A DNA stretch of 9,184 nucleotides from Armatimonadota bacterium (GTDB taxonomy: Bacteria > Armatimonadota > Fimbriimonadia > Fimbriimonadales > Fimbriimonadaceae). Shown in pieces: positions 1 through 7,991 of the stretch (positions are counted from its first letter, which is position 1; each line of letters starts with the position of its first letter). Both the position numbers and the translations under genes were made by a program. The notes under the pieces were generated by a model. The model was not told the origin of the DNA and did no database searches. It saw only the letters and a program-made list of their open reading frames with translations. The stretch spans positions 1 through 9,184 of the forward strand of contig DPBN01000102.1 in NCBI GenBank assembly GCA_003516955.1, given 5' to 3'.

Positions 1-7
1 CCGCCGC

Positions 8-904
8 TCAGAGCGGGCGTGCGGCCGCGAGCGACTCCAGCGCGTCTCCCAGCTCGTCCTCGTCGCTGGGAACCTTGAAGTCGGGCACCAGGTACCACGC
101 CTCCCGCAGTTCGGCATAGCCGCCGGATGCCACGCGCGTCATCGGACCGACGCTCTCCACCTCGAGCATGTCCTCGCGAGTGAACGTCTCGAAGTTGCAG
201 CCGAAGTCCGGGTAATCCGCTCCCTTCTCGAACGGAAACCGCTTGAGGAACAGCGACCCGTGGTTGGCGTAGCCCGCATAGCCCTGCGAGACTTGGGCGC
301 CAACCTTCTGCGGCGGAAGGCTGTCCTGCCGCAGCCGAACGACGCGCCTTCCCCACGTCCACCTCGGGTCCTGCATGTTGGTGTAGCCCCACAGAACCAG
401 CGGGCGCGCCGGCAAGAAGTCCTCGCTGTGGGGGACGAACGGCGCCTGCGGGAAGAGGCAAACGCCGCCCACGCCCATGACGGTGAGGCACCACGGGGCG
501 AGCTCCACCTCGTAGGCCGAGCGGTTGTGGATGCGGTGAGTCAGCGCCAAGCCGCCCAGCTGCGGGCGGGTGGCGATGCGGATCTCCTTCTGGATGCACC
601 ACTGGTCCGGTTTGCTCAGAAAGACGTACTCGCCTTTCTCCTCCCTGGCCTCGACGGGATCGTTCTCCGGCACGTAGGTCTTCTTCCAATCCTCAGGGGC
701 GATCCAGAGCCTGTGCCCGCCGTAGGAGCGGTACTCGTCGCCACCCTTTTGGCCCTTGGTCTCGGGCGCCACGTGCATGAAGTTCGGTCCGCCGATGAAA
801 CCGTAGCGGATGACGCGCGGACCAACATCCAGCGTCACCAGGGCTTCCGTGTCTCCGGAGACGATCCTGGCACAACTCCAACCTTCGAACTGGACCACTT
901 CCAT
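8..904 (-). CDS. Galactose-mutarotase-like (DUF4380-like) protein, 298 aa
   Basis: The protein looks like a beta-sandwich of the galactose mutarotase / aldose 1-epimerase superfamily, closest in my recollection to the DUF4380 group. It has an N-terminal strand pair around residues 20-38 (DVGPRVIRYGFIGG) and the characteristic GGHRLWIAPE block at residues 62-71, followed by many alternating beta-strand segments. There is no signal peptide or membrane segment, so it is probably cytoplasmic. Members of this superfamily bind or epimerise sugars, but DUF4380-type proteins have no firmly assigned reaction, and I cannot name catalytic residues with confidence. The ATG at 904 lies 33 bases after the stop of the giant envelope protein on the same strand, so the two may share a transcript. 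No strong Shine-Dalgarno sequence precedes it. The gene is complete and ends in TGA at 8-10. The family call is fairly safe; a specific function is not. Confidence 0.8.
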   Translation of the reverse strand: MEVVQFEGWSCARIVSGDTEALVTLDVGPRVIRYGFIGGPNFMHVAPETKGQKGGDEYRSYGGHRLWIAPEDWKKTYVPENDPVEAREEKGEYVFLSKPDQWCIQKEIRIATRPQLGGLALTHRIHNRSAYEVELAPWCLTVMGVGGVCLFPQAPFVPHSEDFLPARPLVLWGYTNMQDPRWTWGRRVVRLRQDSLPPQKVGAQVSQGYAGYANHGSLFLKRFPFEKGADYPDFGCNFETFTREDMLEVESVGPMTRVASGGYAELREAWYLVPDFKVPSDEDELGDALESLAAARPL

Positions 905-937
905 GGCCCATTCTAGCCCGAAGAGACGAGACGGAGC

Positions 938-3900
938 CTAGAACCGCAGCTGGTAGTCGAGGCGGATCGTCCAGTTGTCGCGGCCGCCATTCTCGAAGCT
1001 GTGCTCGTAGCTCACGTTGCCCAGGAAGAGGCTGAGGTTCTGGTTCGGCCCCGGCCGCTGATCGAACTTCAGGTGATAGCGGTGGGCGGTCCTTCTCCGA
1101 CCGTTGGCGGCCGACTCCTCCAAGCCGTAGAACAGTTCCACAGGCGAGCCACTCCGCTGCTTGAGCGTGACGTTGAAGCCTGCGACCCTGCTCATCTGCC
1201 TGGTCTGACCGTTGTAGAGCTCCTCGAACGAGCCTCCGACCGACGTGTCCGGGTTCGTCTGGACGTTCAGCTTCCAGCGCTCGGCCCGCGAGGCTTGGAT
1301 GACCGAGCCGAGCAGAGCGTCGCCCCGCGTGACCTCCGGGTTCTGCACAAGCTGGTGGGTGACTTCGACTCCCTTCATCGGCCTGGCGGTGACGCCGATG
1401 TTCTGGATCTGCACGTCCTCCGGCTCCGTCGGCAGCGACCTCTCCTTGAGGTAGATGGATCCGATCAACCAGCGCTTGGGATCTTGGTCCGTCGTGAACG
1501 AGAAGGACCGGTCCACCGCGCGGTAGCCGCTGTTGTGCATCTGGCTCCGGTACTGAAGACCGAACGTGTTGTTCCCCCACTTGCCGTCCATGGCGAACAG
1601 CCGGTTCTCCCGGAGCCAGGCGGTTCGATCCGAGGCCGCATCGAACCCGAAAGCCAGCTTGACGTCTTGCATCGGGCCGAAACGCATGGGCTTCGAGGTG
1701 GACAGCTGCACGTTGCTCGTCGCCTGAACTCGGCCCTCGTCCCACGCGGTTGCCTGGTAGGTGGCCGCGCCGATGGCGATGTTGCCGAGCTGGGGAGCCC
1801 CGCTCACACCCGGCGAGGCACCGAGGAGGAGGTTCTCCTTCGTGACGCCGTTGTTGCCGATGGCCTGGCGGTCGAACCCGTAGCTGAGGCGGAAGCCGTT
1901 GCCGAGATCCCACCAGAATCCGACGTTCCTCTTGCGCTCGTCCCTGTCGGTGCCGGTTCGGTCCACGGACACGTCGGCGACCTGAACCCCCGTGCGCGGA
2001 CTCAGAGCGGTTCGGACCGTATGCGTGCTGACCGACTCCTTCGTTCCATCGTCGAAGGCCGTGCGGGCTTGCTCCGTGGCGAGCTCGGTCTTGCCGTCGA
2101 TCCTCGTCTGGTAGGCGACGATCTCCTTGTCGTAGCCGACGAGACCGGCGTTGAGGTAGTCGGTGGTCTCGCGCAGGTAGCGCACCACGCCGAAGCGGCC
2201 CATGTCGCGGACCAGCGTCATCCGCTCGACTGCGGCCCGGAAGAGGTCGGTCGCGTGCAGCTCGTCCACGTGCACCGTACGGTTGCTGAGGTACTCGACC
2301 TTCGTGCTCTTATCCGGGTTGAACTGGAGCAGCAGGTTGCGGACGCCGCGGCTCTGGTTGAACACATCCGAGCTGGCGTTGAAGTCGAACGCCTCCAGCG
2401 ACAGGGTCGGCAGGAGCCGCCACTTGATCTGGAAGTCCTCCTCGTTGAACCCTTGGAGCGACGCAAGAAGATCGCGTTCCGAGTCGATCAGCGCCCGGCC
2501 GGCGCCGAACTTCTCGTCCACCGCGCGTGCGCCATAGGCGATCTCCACGCCCTTGTCCCGATAGCTGAGGCGGGTCCTCGCAAGCCCGGAACCGCCCAAG
2601 CCGGCCGTGGTCGTGTCCAGCGAGGCGGCCTTCTGTCCGCCCATGTTCAGCGAGAGCGCAACATCCTGCCGAGCCAGACCGGTTACCGTTCCGAGACGTT
2701 CGCGCTCGAACATCATCAGGTTTCCGATCTCCGAGAACCGGTCGCCGAGGTTCTGCCTCCGCACGCTGAGGCTCATGCGGGGGTTCGAGACGCCGATCGA
2801 CTGGAGCCAGCCGCCGTCTTGGCGACCCGACAGGCGCACCTCGTCGAAGCGGACCTGCCACCCCTTGCCCGGCTGCCACTCCAGCCGCGTGAGGTCGCGC
2901 TGCACCCCCTCGCCCCGAAAGAACCAACCGCGCTCCTCCGGTTTGGTCGCGAGCCCCGGCTGGTAGCCCTGGGCGATGCGCTGGATCGCCTCGTCCTGCT
3001 CGGCCTGGCTCAGCGACCCCAGCCGCCCGAACCCGGCATCCGATCCCAGCCGCGTGTGGCTGAGGGACCACGTCTTGCCCTTGGCGTCGAGGAAGGTGCT
3101 CCGGTACTCCCCCGTCTTGCCTGCCACCAGAGACTGCCGGAACTGGATCGGCTGGGACGATCCGCCGAACACGGCGGCATCCAAGGCCAGATTCCTCCGG
3201 TGCAGCCCCTGCTCCCTGGCCCACTGAGCCTTCTCCGGCTCGAACAGGCTGTTGAACCGCGTGAAGGAGGAATCGATCTCCTGCTCGCTGAGCGCCAGGC
3301 GGAACTTGCCCGCGTCGATCGCCCAGGAGTTCCGACGGATGCCGGCGCCCGAGCCTGCGAAGTCCTCAATCAGGCTCTGCTGATAGTCGAGCTTGCCCAA
3401 ACCTGCCTTGAAGCTCGCGGTCCACCGCTCCCGCTGGAGACCCGCCTCGGCCGCCAGCTGCTGACGGTCCTGCTCGGCGAGGTCCTGGAACCTGCGGAAC
3501 TTCGGGTCGACCCGCCTGGACTCATAGGCGAGGGCCACGTTCGGCGACTGGAAGCCGTAGCCCATCCACGAGATCTTGCCGTCGTCGCCGCCGACCTCCC
3601 GGTAGGACTGCGAGATCGAACCCAAGCCGATGCCGACGTCCTTGAGAGCGAAGCCCAGTCGGTTCAGCCCTCGCTCCTTCTGGAGCTGGGCAACCCGACC
3701 GGCGTCGATGCCCGCGTCCTGCAACGCGCCGAAGTGGCTGAACCCCTTGTCGATGTCCTGGTAGTCGACCTCAAGCGATCCGGAACCCAGGCCGACCTTC
3801 AGGTTCTGCACGATCGCCTGGCCCGTCTCCGCGGGAGCGCTGCTCAGCCCGCCCGCCTGGAATCCAGAGGCGGCGGTCGTTTTCCGCCTCTCGCCGACCA

Positions 3901-4462
3901 CGAACGCACCGGTGAGAGCGCCCTCACCGAACTTGAACGCGTTGTTCCAGCCGTAGACGTTCGAGGTGAACACGTTGGAGCCGACCCTCTCCGTCAACCC
4001 CATCCCCAGCGTGAGGCTCATCGCTCCGGGAACCAGGGAGTAGCGGAAGGCACCCAATCCGGCGAACTGCTGCGCGGGCGGCTTGTAGTTCGGCTCGTAG
4101 CGGTAGGCGGCGCGCAGGACCATGCCGGGCTTGACGGCGCGCATCAGGTAGATGGCCCCGGCCGGATAGTCGATCTGGTAGTCCACGCCGCGCTCGAGCA
4201 ACCGACCGTCCAATGTGACGGTCTCGCTCTTGGGAACCACCCCGCCGTTGAGGAGAGGAATGGACGGCAAGGGGCCGTCGATGACGACCACGTCGATGCT
4301 GGGCTTTCCACCCAGCGGAGCCTTTGCCTCGGCGGCGGCACCCTGAACCTGGTTGAAGGGCGCAACGGCGGGAACCTCCTGCGACAGCCCCATCCATGGG
4401 CCCGAAAGGAGGCTGAGTGCGCACACCCAGCGGCTCAGGCGTTTCGTCATCCCTCGTTCCAT
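938..4462 (-). CDS. Giant repeat-containing outer-membrane beta-barrel-like protein, 1174 aa
   Basis: I do not recognise a named family. Residues 1-28 form a signal peptide: basic start (K8, R9, R11), hydrophobic core VCALSLL and a likely cut near LSQ-EV. The only cysteine I see is in that segment. Residues 56-122 form a beta module containing VTLDGRLLERGVDYQIDYP and AGAIYL, resembling modules in large surface proteins such as SprA. Residues 236-683 carry six copies of a degenerate element, each followed by amphipathic strands. Residues 684-1174 are rich in alternating beta strands with charged turns. The last strand, NWTIRLDYQLRF, has hydrophobic residues at every second position back from the terminal Phe (F, L, Y, L, I, W), the classic signature recognised by the outer-membrane barrel assembly machinery. 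I infer an outer-membrane barrel, perhaps a porin, transporter or surface protein. A second ATG at 4450 (MTKRLSRW) would also leave an intact signal peptide; the start is uncertain by four residues. Confidence 0.85.
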   Translation of the reverse strand: MERGMTKRLSRWVCALSLLSGPWMGLSQEVPAVAPFNQVQGAAAEAKAPLGGKPSIDVVVIDGPLPSIPLLNGGVVPKSETVTLDGRLLERGVDYQIDYPAGAIYLMRAVKPGMVLRAAYRYEPNYKPPAQQFAGLGAFRYSLVPGAMSLTLGMGLTERVGSNVFTSNVYGWNNAFKFGEGALTGAFVVGERRKTTAASGFQAGGLSSAPAETGQAIVQNLKVGLGSGSLEVDYQDIDKGFSHFGALQDAGIDAGRVAQLQKERGLNRLGFALKDVGIGLGSISQSYREVGGDDGKISWMGYGFQSPNVALAYESRRVDPKFRRFQDLAEQDRQQLAAEAGLQRERWTASFKAGLGKLDYQQSLIEDFAGSGAGIRRNSWAIDAGKFRLALSEQEIDSSFTRFNSLFEPEKAQWAREQGLHRRNLALDAAVFGGSSQPIQFRQSLVAGKTGEYRSTFLDAKGKTWSLSHTRLGSDAGFGRLGSLSQAEQDEAIQRIAQGYQPGLATKPEERGWFFRGEGVQRDLTRLEWQPGKGWQVRFDEVRLSGRQDGGWLQSIGVSNPRMSLSVRRQNLGDRFSEIGNLMMFERERLGTVTGLARQDVALSLNMGGQKAASLDTTTAGLGGSGLARTRLSYRDKGVEIAYGARAVDEKFGAGRALIDSERDLLASLQGFNEEDFQIKWRLLPTLSLEAFDFNASSDVFNQSRGVRNLLLQFNPDKSTKVEYLSNRTVHVDELHATDLFRAAVERMTLVRDMGRFGVVRYLRETTDYLNAGLVGYDKEIVAYQTRIDGKTELATEQARTAFDDGTKESVSTHTVRTALSPRTGVQVADVSVDRTGTDRDERKRNVGFWWDLGNGFRLSYGFDRQAIGNNGVTKENLLLGASPGVSGAPQLGNIAIGAATYQATAWDEGRVQATSNVQLSTSKPMRFGPMQDVKLAFGFDAASDRTAWLRENRLFAMDGKWGNNTFGLQYRSQMHNSGYRAVDRSFSFTTDQDPKRWLIGSIYLKERSLPTEPEDVQIQNIGVTARPMKGVEVTHQLVQNPEVTRGDALLGSVIQASRAERWKLNVQTNPDTSVGGSFEELYNGQTRQMSRVAGFNVTLKQRSGSPVELFYGLEESAANGRRRTAHRYHLKFDQRPGPNQNLSLFLGNVSYEHSFENGGRDNWTIRLDYQLRF
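2414..3757 (-). repeat. Six degenerate protein repeats within the giant envelope protein
   Basis: Six related elements read, approximately, acidic residue, 2-4 residues, Phe, about five residues, Leu, then 10-20 mostly charged residues, Gly-Leu/Phe, often Arg or Glu within two residues, then a beta strand. Copies by residue and base position: 236-274 (3757-3641, GFSHFGALQ ... ERGLNR), 317-352 (3514-3407, KFRRFQDL ... AGLQRE), 395-429 (3280-3176, SFTRFNSL ... QGLHRR), 471-519 (3052-2906, most diverged, GFGRLGSL), 571-606 (2752-2645, RFSEIGNL ... TGLARQ) and 647-683 (2524-2414, KFGAGRAL ... QGFNEE). Starts are 75-100 residues apart. The identity is at protein level only; the DNA is not repeated. 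The Phe/Leu-rich helical stretch between strands suggests a conserved helical insert between barrel hairpins, which is inference. Confidence 0.7.
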
Positions 4463-4479
4463 TGTAGCCCGTTCCGAGG

Positions 4480-4509
4480 CCGTTCGTTAGCTTCCCTGAA
4501 CCCGAACGG
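4480..4509. promoter_or_regulatory. Inverted repeat upstream of the giant envelope protein gene
   Basis: A perfect 7-base inverted repeat, ccgttcg at 4480-4486 and cgaacgg at 4503-4509, is separated by 16 bases and lies 17 bases upstream of the start at 4462. It could be an operator or a hairpin in the leader of the message. Short arms in a GC-rich region can arise by chance, so this is only a candidate. I see no convincing -35/-10 pair in the gap. Confidence 0.3.
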
Positions 4510-4533
4510 ACCCATCGGCCACCCCTAACTCTC

Positions 4534-4554
4534 AAAACGCACGACGCCCCGTGC
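4534..4554 (-). terminator. Weak intrinsic terminator candidate after rqcH
   Basis: Read on the minus strand, just past the rqcH TAA at 4559-4557, a 5-base stem GCACG/CGTGC with a 6-base loop is followed by GTTTT. The stem is short and the T-run is only four bases, so efficiency would be modest. Its position between rqcH and the next co-oriented gene, 97 bases apart stop to start, is what makes it plausible as the end of the pepF-rqcH transcript. Confidence 0.35.
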
Positions 4555-4556
4555 CG

Positions 4557-6179
4557 TTACGTCGCCGAAGCCCCCTTTTCGCGCTCCACATGGATCGTCT
4601 TCTCGTGGGTGTAGAAGACCGCGCCGGGCGACGAGCCGCGAGGCTTGCGTACGTGCTTTTTCAGCGTGTAGTCCACTGGTACGAATCCACTATGCTTGCT
4701 CGGGCTGTTCTCCACGGCGAGCCTCGCCGCCCACTCGAGCTGCTCCCGCTTGATCCTTTCCGGCCGATTGCCGGTCGGGATCACCACGTGCGCAGAGACG
4801 GCGCCCCGCACGTGCAGCCAGAGGTCGTTGGGCTTGGCAACTCGCGTGGTGAGGTAGTCGTTCGCCTCGGCGTTCAAGCCCACCAGGGCGACCACGCCTC
4901 CGGGTCCCGAGACCTCCCGGATGCGATGGCCGTCGAAGGCCCGCTCGGCCTCGCCGCCTTTGCTGGATCGCTGCTGGGAGAGCCACCTCCGAGCGGCAGC
5001 GACCTCCCGGACCTCCTCCACCTCGCGCAACTGACTGGCCGAGCCGAGCTTCGCAAGATAGGCCTCCAGATCGCCGATCTCCTCGGTTAGGCGACCCATG
5101 CGGATGGCGAGTTCCCTGGCGGCCGCCTTGAGCCTCTTGGCCTTCGCGAAGAGGCGCTCCGCCGTCCCGAGCCAGCCCGCCTCCGCGTCGATGGTCAGCT
5201 CGACTGGCCGCCCCTCCGCGTCAAAGGCCGGGACCGATAGGGAGCCCGGTTCGGTCGAAGGCCCGAAGGCCAGGATCAGCTCGGCCTGACGGGTCACGCT
5301 GTCCGCCTCGGCCGCCTCCTCCAGGCCTTGCCGAACCCCCTCCAGGGCGCGCAGACGCGCCGCCAGGACGCGCCGCAACTGACCCTCCAACGACGAGCGG
5401 GCCTGCTCGAACGACACCCGAACCAGGTGCGCGCTGTAGTGCTGGTCGAGCGCGACGCTGATCGACGGCCTTTCGAACGCCTCCAGCCCGAGCGCGGCGG
5501 GATTCAGCGGGTAGGCGCCGTGACCCGGCGCGAGATACGCCCCCGTGGCTCCCCCCGCCGCGGCGCGCACTTCGGCCATCGCCGCGTCGAAGCCGCCTGG
5601 GTGCGCGCGGATCCACTTCAGCAGGAACGGCGACGCCCCCTCCCGGTCCTCCAAGCCTGACGGATCGGTGGCGTCCAGCAGCGAGGGCCTCGCCGCGAAC
5701 GGGGGAGGAGCGTAAGGATGCCCGGGAAGCACGGGGCGCCGGCTCTTCGACCTGCCGACCACCTTTCCGCAAGACAGGATTCTCCCGCCGTCGTCCAACA
5801 GAGCCAGGTTGCTGTGCTTGCCCATCGCCTCCAGCACGAGGTCCCGCCGACCCTTTGGTCCACGGAAGGAGAGGCGAACGACCCGATCGAAGCCTTGTTG
5901 CTCCACGGACTCCAGCCGACCGCCGACCACGTGCGCGCGGACGGCCTGCAACAGCCCTGACGGGATCGGGGCGTTCCGAGGCTTGCGAAAGCTCAGGTGA
6001 ACCCTAGCGAACTCGGCGTGCCAAGAGAGCAGGAGCCAACTCTCGCCGCCGGGGCCGTACAGGCTGAGTACCAGCGTGGTGTCGTCCGGTTGGGAGGCCT
6101 GCTGCACGCGGCAGCCGACCAGACGCCGAAGCTCGCCGACGACTGCAGCGAGCGTGAGGCTGTCGAAGGGAATCCGCAT
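4557..6179 (-). CDS. rqcH: RqcH / NFACT-family ribosome quality-control protein, 540 aa
   Basis: RqcH binds the obstructed 50S subunit carrying peptidyl-tRNA and recruits tRNA-Ala so that C-terminal alanine tails are added, marking stalled chains for degradation. Older annotations call it fibronectin-binding protein A. The NFACT-N domain starts at MRIPFDSLTL; the Asp-Arg pair known to be needed for tailing is present as D98-R99 (QGFDRVV), followed by EAMGKHSNLALLD at about 117-129. A charged, Leu/Ala/Arg-rich coiled-coil region lies near residues 290-400. The NFACT-R domain holds NDYLTTRVAKPNDLWLHVRG at 440-459, then AHVVIPTGN and the KHSGFVPVDYTLKKHVRKP stretch near the end. The length is normal for the family. 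The reading frame stays open upstream to 6806, but that extension overlaps pepF and has no family similarity, so I chose ATG at 6179. It starts 8 bases after the pepF stop; a purine-rich GAAGGACGGGTGA stretch precedes it. Confidence 0.95.
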   Translation of the reverse strand: MRIPFDSLTLAAVVGELRRLVGCRVQQASQPDDTTLVLSLYGPGGESWLLLSWHAEFARVHLSFRKPRNAPIPSGLLQAVRAHVVGGRLESVEQQGFDRVVRLSFRGPKGRRDLVLEAMGKHSNLALLDDGGRILSCGKVVGRSKSRRPVLPGHPYAPPPFAARPSLLDATDPSGLEDREGASPFLLKWIRAHPGGFDAAMAEVRAAAGGATGAYLAPGHGAYPLNPAALGLEAFERPSISVALDQHYSAHLVRVSFEQARSSLEGQLRRVLAARLRALEGVRQGLEEAAEADSVTRQAELILAFGPSTEPGSLSVPAFDAEGRPVELTIDAEAGWLGTAERLFAKAKRLKAAARELAIRMGRLTEEIGDLEAYLAKLGSASQLREVEEVREVAAARRWLSQQRSSKGGEAERAFDGHRIREVSGPGGVVALVGLNAEANDYLTTRVAKPNDLWLHVRGAVSAHVVIPTGNRPERIKREQLEWAARLAVENSPSKHSGFVPVDYTLKKHVRKPRGSSPGAVFYTHEKTIHVEREKGASAT

Positions 6180-6187
6180 GGCGCGGC

Positions 6188-7981
6188 TCACCCGTCCTTC
6201 GATCCGGCCACCGCATCCTCGAACGCGCGCACGTCCTCCTCCAGCACGGCGAGGCTGGATTCCCAGAAGGCCGACTTGCTCAGTTCGATGCCGAACCTGG
6301 CGGCAAGCTCGCTGGCGGGCGCCATTCCGGTAGATGAGAGGAGGTCGTCGTACCCGGCGCGGAAGGCTTCCGGATCCTCTTGGAAGCGGCGGAAAAGCCC
6401 GAGCCCAAAGAGGTGCCCGAACAGGTACGGGAAGTTGTAGAACGAGCGCCCCGCACTGTAGTAGTGCGGCTTGACGGCCCACATATAGGGGTGGCGCTTC
6501 TCCGGGTGGAGGGCGTCGCCGTAGGTCTTCTCTTGGGAGTCCAGCATGATCGCGCAGAGCTCCCGGGCCGAAAGCTCCCGGCCCTGTCGCAGGCGGAAGA
6601 CCTCCCTCTCGAAGAGGAAGCGGCTGGAGATGTCGACCACCGTCTGGCAGGCGCCCTGCAGGGAGGCCTCCAGCAGGGACAGGCGCTCCTCCCCGCCGAC
6701 CGTCTTCAGGGCCGCCTGCCGGACGAGCGTCTCGCAGAAGATGCTTGCCGTCTCGGCTAGAGTCATCGGCGTGCTTCTCTGCAGAGGCGCCCGGGACGCG
6801 AGGCACAGATTGTGGTAGGCGTGCCCCAGCTCGTGCGCGAGCGTGGAGACCGATCCGTAGGACGGCTTGAAATTCATCAGAATCCGCGACTCGTCCGCCC
6901 GCAGGCCGGTGCAGAACGCGCCGTCCCGCTTCCCCAGGCGCGGCTCGGCATCCACCCAGCCCTCCTGGAAGGCTCGCTTAGCCATCGCCCCCATCCGGGG
7001 GCTATAGGCCTCGAAGTGCTTCAGAACGAAACGCTCGGCCTCATCGAAGGACCACTCCCGCTCGCGCCCAACGGGGGCGAACAGGTCGTACCAAGCGAGC
7101 TGGTCCAGATCCAACGCGCGGGCTTTGGCCCTCAGGTACCTCCTGAACACCGGGAAGCTCTCCCGCGCCGCGCCGAGCATGGCCTCCAGCACCGAGCGAT
7201 CGATGCTCGAGGCAAAGAGCGGCTCGTCCAGGGGGTCGGCCCAACCGCGCCTCCGCTGAACGACGAGCACCTCGCCCTTGATCCCGTTCAAGCAGGCGGC
7301 CATCGTCACTTCGACCCGCTGCCAGGCTTCGAGCTCCGCCTCGTAGGCCGCCTCGCGGACCGCGCGATCCGGAGAGAATGCGAGGTTCCTAACCTGGCTC
7401 ATGCTGAGCCGCCTGGGACCGTGGGGGAGACGCACCTCCACCTCGAGCGTCGACGTGACGTTGCCGTGCAGCTTCGACCACGCCGTCCCGGCGCTCGGCT
7501 GGAGCTCGGCGTACAGGTCCTCCTCGTCGGGGGTCATCTGCCTTTCGCCGAGGACCTTCGACCGGAGGAGGAAGTGCCTGTGCCCTCGCAGGTATTCAGT
7601 GGCTTCGCTCAAGCGTTCCGCGTCGCCGCCGGCGATCCACGCGGCCAGACGGGCGGTCAGCTTGGACACCTCGGTTTGCACCTTCGCGAGCTCGCTGAGG
7701 TTCGCCTGCGCCAGCTCGTACCTCGAGTCCGCAGCAACGTGGGCGCTCACGTACACCATCACCGTCCGCATCTCCTCTAGGAAGGCGTTGGTTTCGCGCA
7801 GGACTCGCTCCAGCCGATCCGCCTCGCAGGACGTGCCCTTGCGCACCGGAACGGCATCGTACAGCTCCGCCAGAGACCGGAGCCGACTCGAGACGCTCTC
7901 CTTGGCTGCGGCGAACTCCGGAGATTGCAGCGACGGGAATACGTCCGACAGGTTCCAGCGAGGGATCGATGTGCTTTCCAT
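6188..7981 (-). CDS. pepF: Oligoendopeptidase F (M3 family zinc metallopeptidase), 597 aa
   Basis: This cytoplasmic peptidase cleaves short to medium oligopeptides. The zinc motif is HELGH at residues 383-387 within STLAHELGHAYHN, where H383 and H387 bind zinc and E384 is catalytic; the third ligand is most likely E410 in PMTLAETASIFCE. Other family landmarks are PRWNLSDVFPSL at residues 8-18, CTGLRADESRILMNF at 357-371 just before the zinc site, and a YSAGRSFYNFPYLFGHLFGLGLF stretch near the C-terminus (Tyr-rich, substrate-binding region). There is no signal peptide. The length of about 600 residues is standard. ATG at 7981 is preceded by GAGGAG only 2 bases away, a strong but tightly spaced ribosome-binding site. 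The gene diverges from the Lrp-type regulator and leads directly into rqcH. Some family members act on signal-peptide or peptide-hormone fragments; the substrate here is unknown. Confidence 0.96.
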   Translation of the reverse strand: MESTSIPRWNLSDVFPSLQSPEFAAAKESVSSRLRSLAELYDAVPVRKGTSCEADRLERVLRETNAFLEEMRTVMVYVSAHVAADSRYELAQANLSELAKVQTEVSKLTARLAAWIAGGDAERLSEATEYLRGHRHFLLRSKVLGERQMTPDEEDLYAELQPSAGTAWSKLHGNVTSTLEVEVRLPHGPRRLSMSQVRNLAFSPDRAVREAAYEAELEAWQRVEVTMAACLNGIKGEVLVVQRRRGWADPLDEPLFASSIDRSVLEAMLGAARESFPVFRRYLRAKARALDLDQLAWYDLFAPVGREREWSFDEAERFVLKHFEAYSPRMGAMAKRAFQEGWVDAEPRLGKRDGAFCTGLRADESRILMNFKPSYGSVSTLAHELGHAYHNLCLASRAPLQRSTPMTLAETASIFCETLVRQAALKTVGGEERLSLLEASLQGACQTVVDISSRFLFEREVFRLRQGRELSARELCAIMLDSQEKTYGDALHPEKRHPYMWAVKPHYYSAGRSFYNFPYLFGHLFGLGLFRRFQEDPEAFRAGYDDLLSSTGMAPASELAARFGIELSKSAFWESSLAVLEEDVRAFEDAVAGSKDG

Positions 7982-7991
7982 GGCTCCTCAG

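Noticed and set aside
693..1913. A 406-codon minus-strand frame bridging the mutarotase-like gene and the envelope gene.
   Set aside because: It is out of frame with both real genes, and its composition is Arg/Gly/Pro-rich with no domain features.
1001..4528. A plus-strand open frame of 1175 codons almost exactly antisense to the giant envelope protein.
   Set aside because: Its codons are aligned base for base with the minus-strand codons, so a stop would need TTA, CTA or TCA in the real gene; these are rare in GC-rich genomes. The translation is Arg/Leu/Val-rich low-complexity sequence with no family features, whereas the minus strand has a signal peptide and barrel signature.
6180..6806. 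A 209-codon N-terminal extension of the rqcH frame.
   Set aside because: It lies wholly inside pepF, has Arg/Gly/Pro-rich shadow composition, and the NFACT family N-terminus begins exactly at the internal Met at 6179.
6812..7780. A 322-codon plus-strand open frame opposite pepF.
   Set aside because: Codon-aligned antisense shadow of a gene with an intact zinc site; no recognisable protein features.
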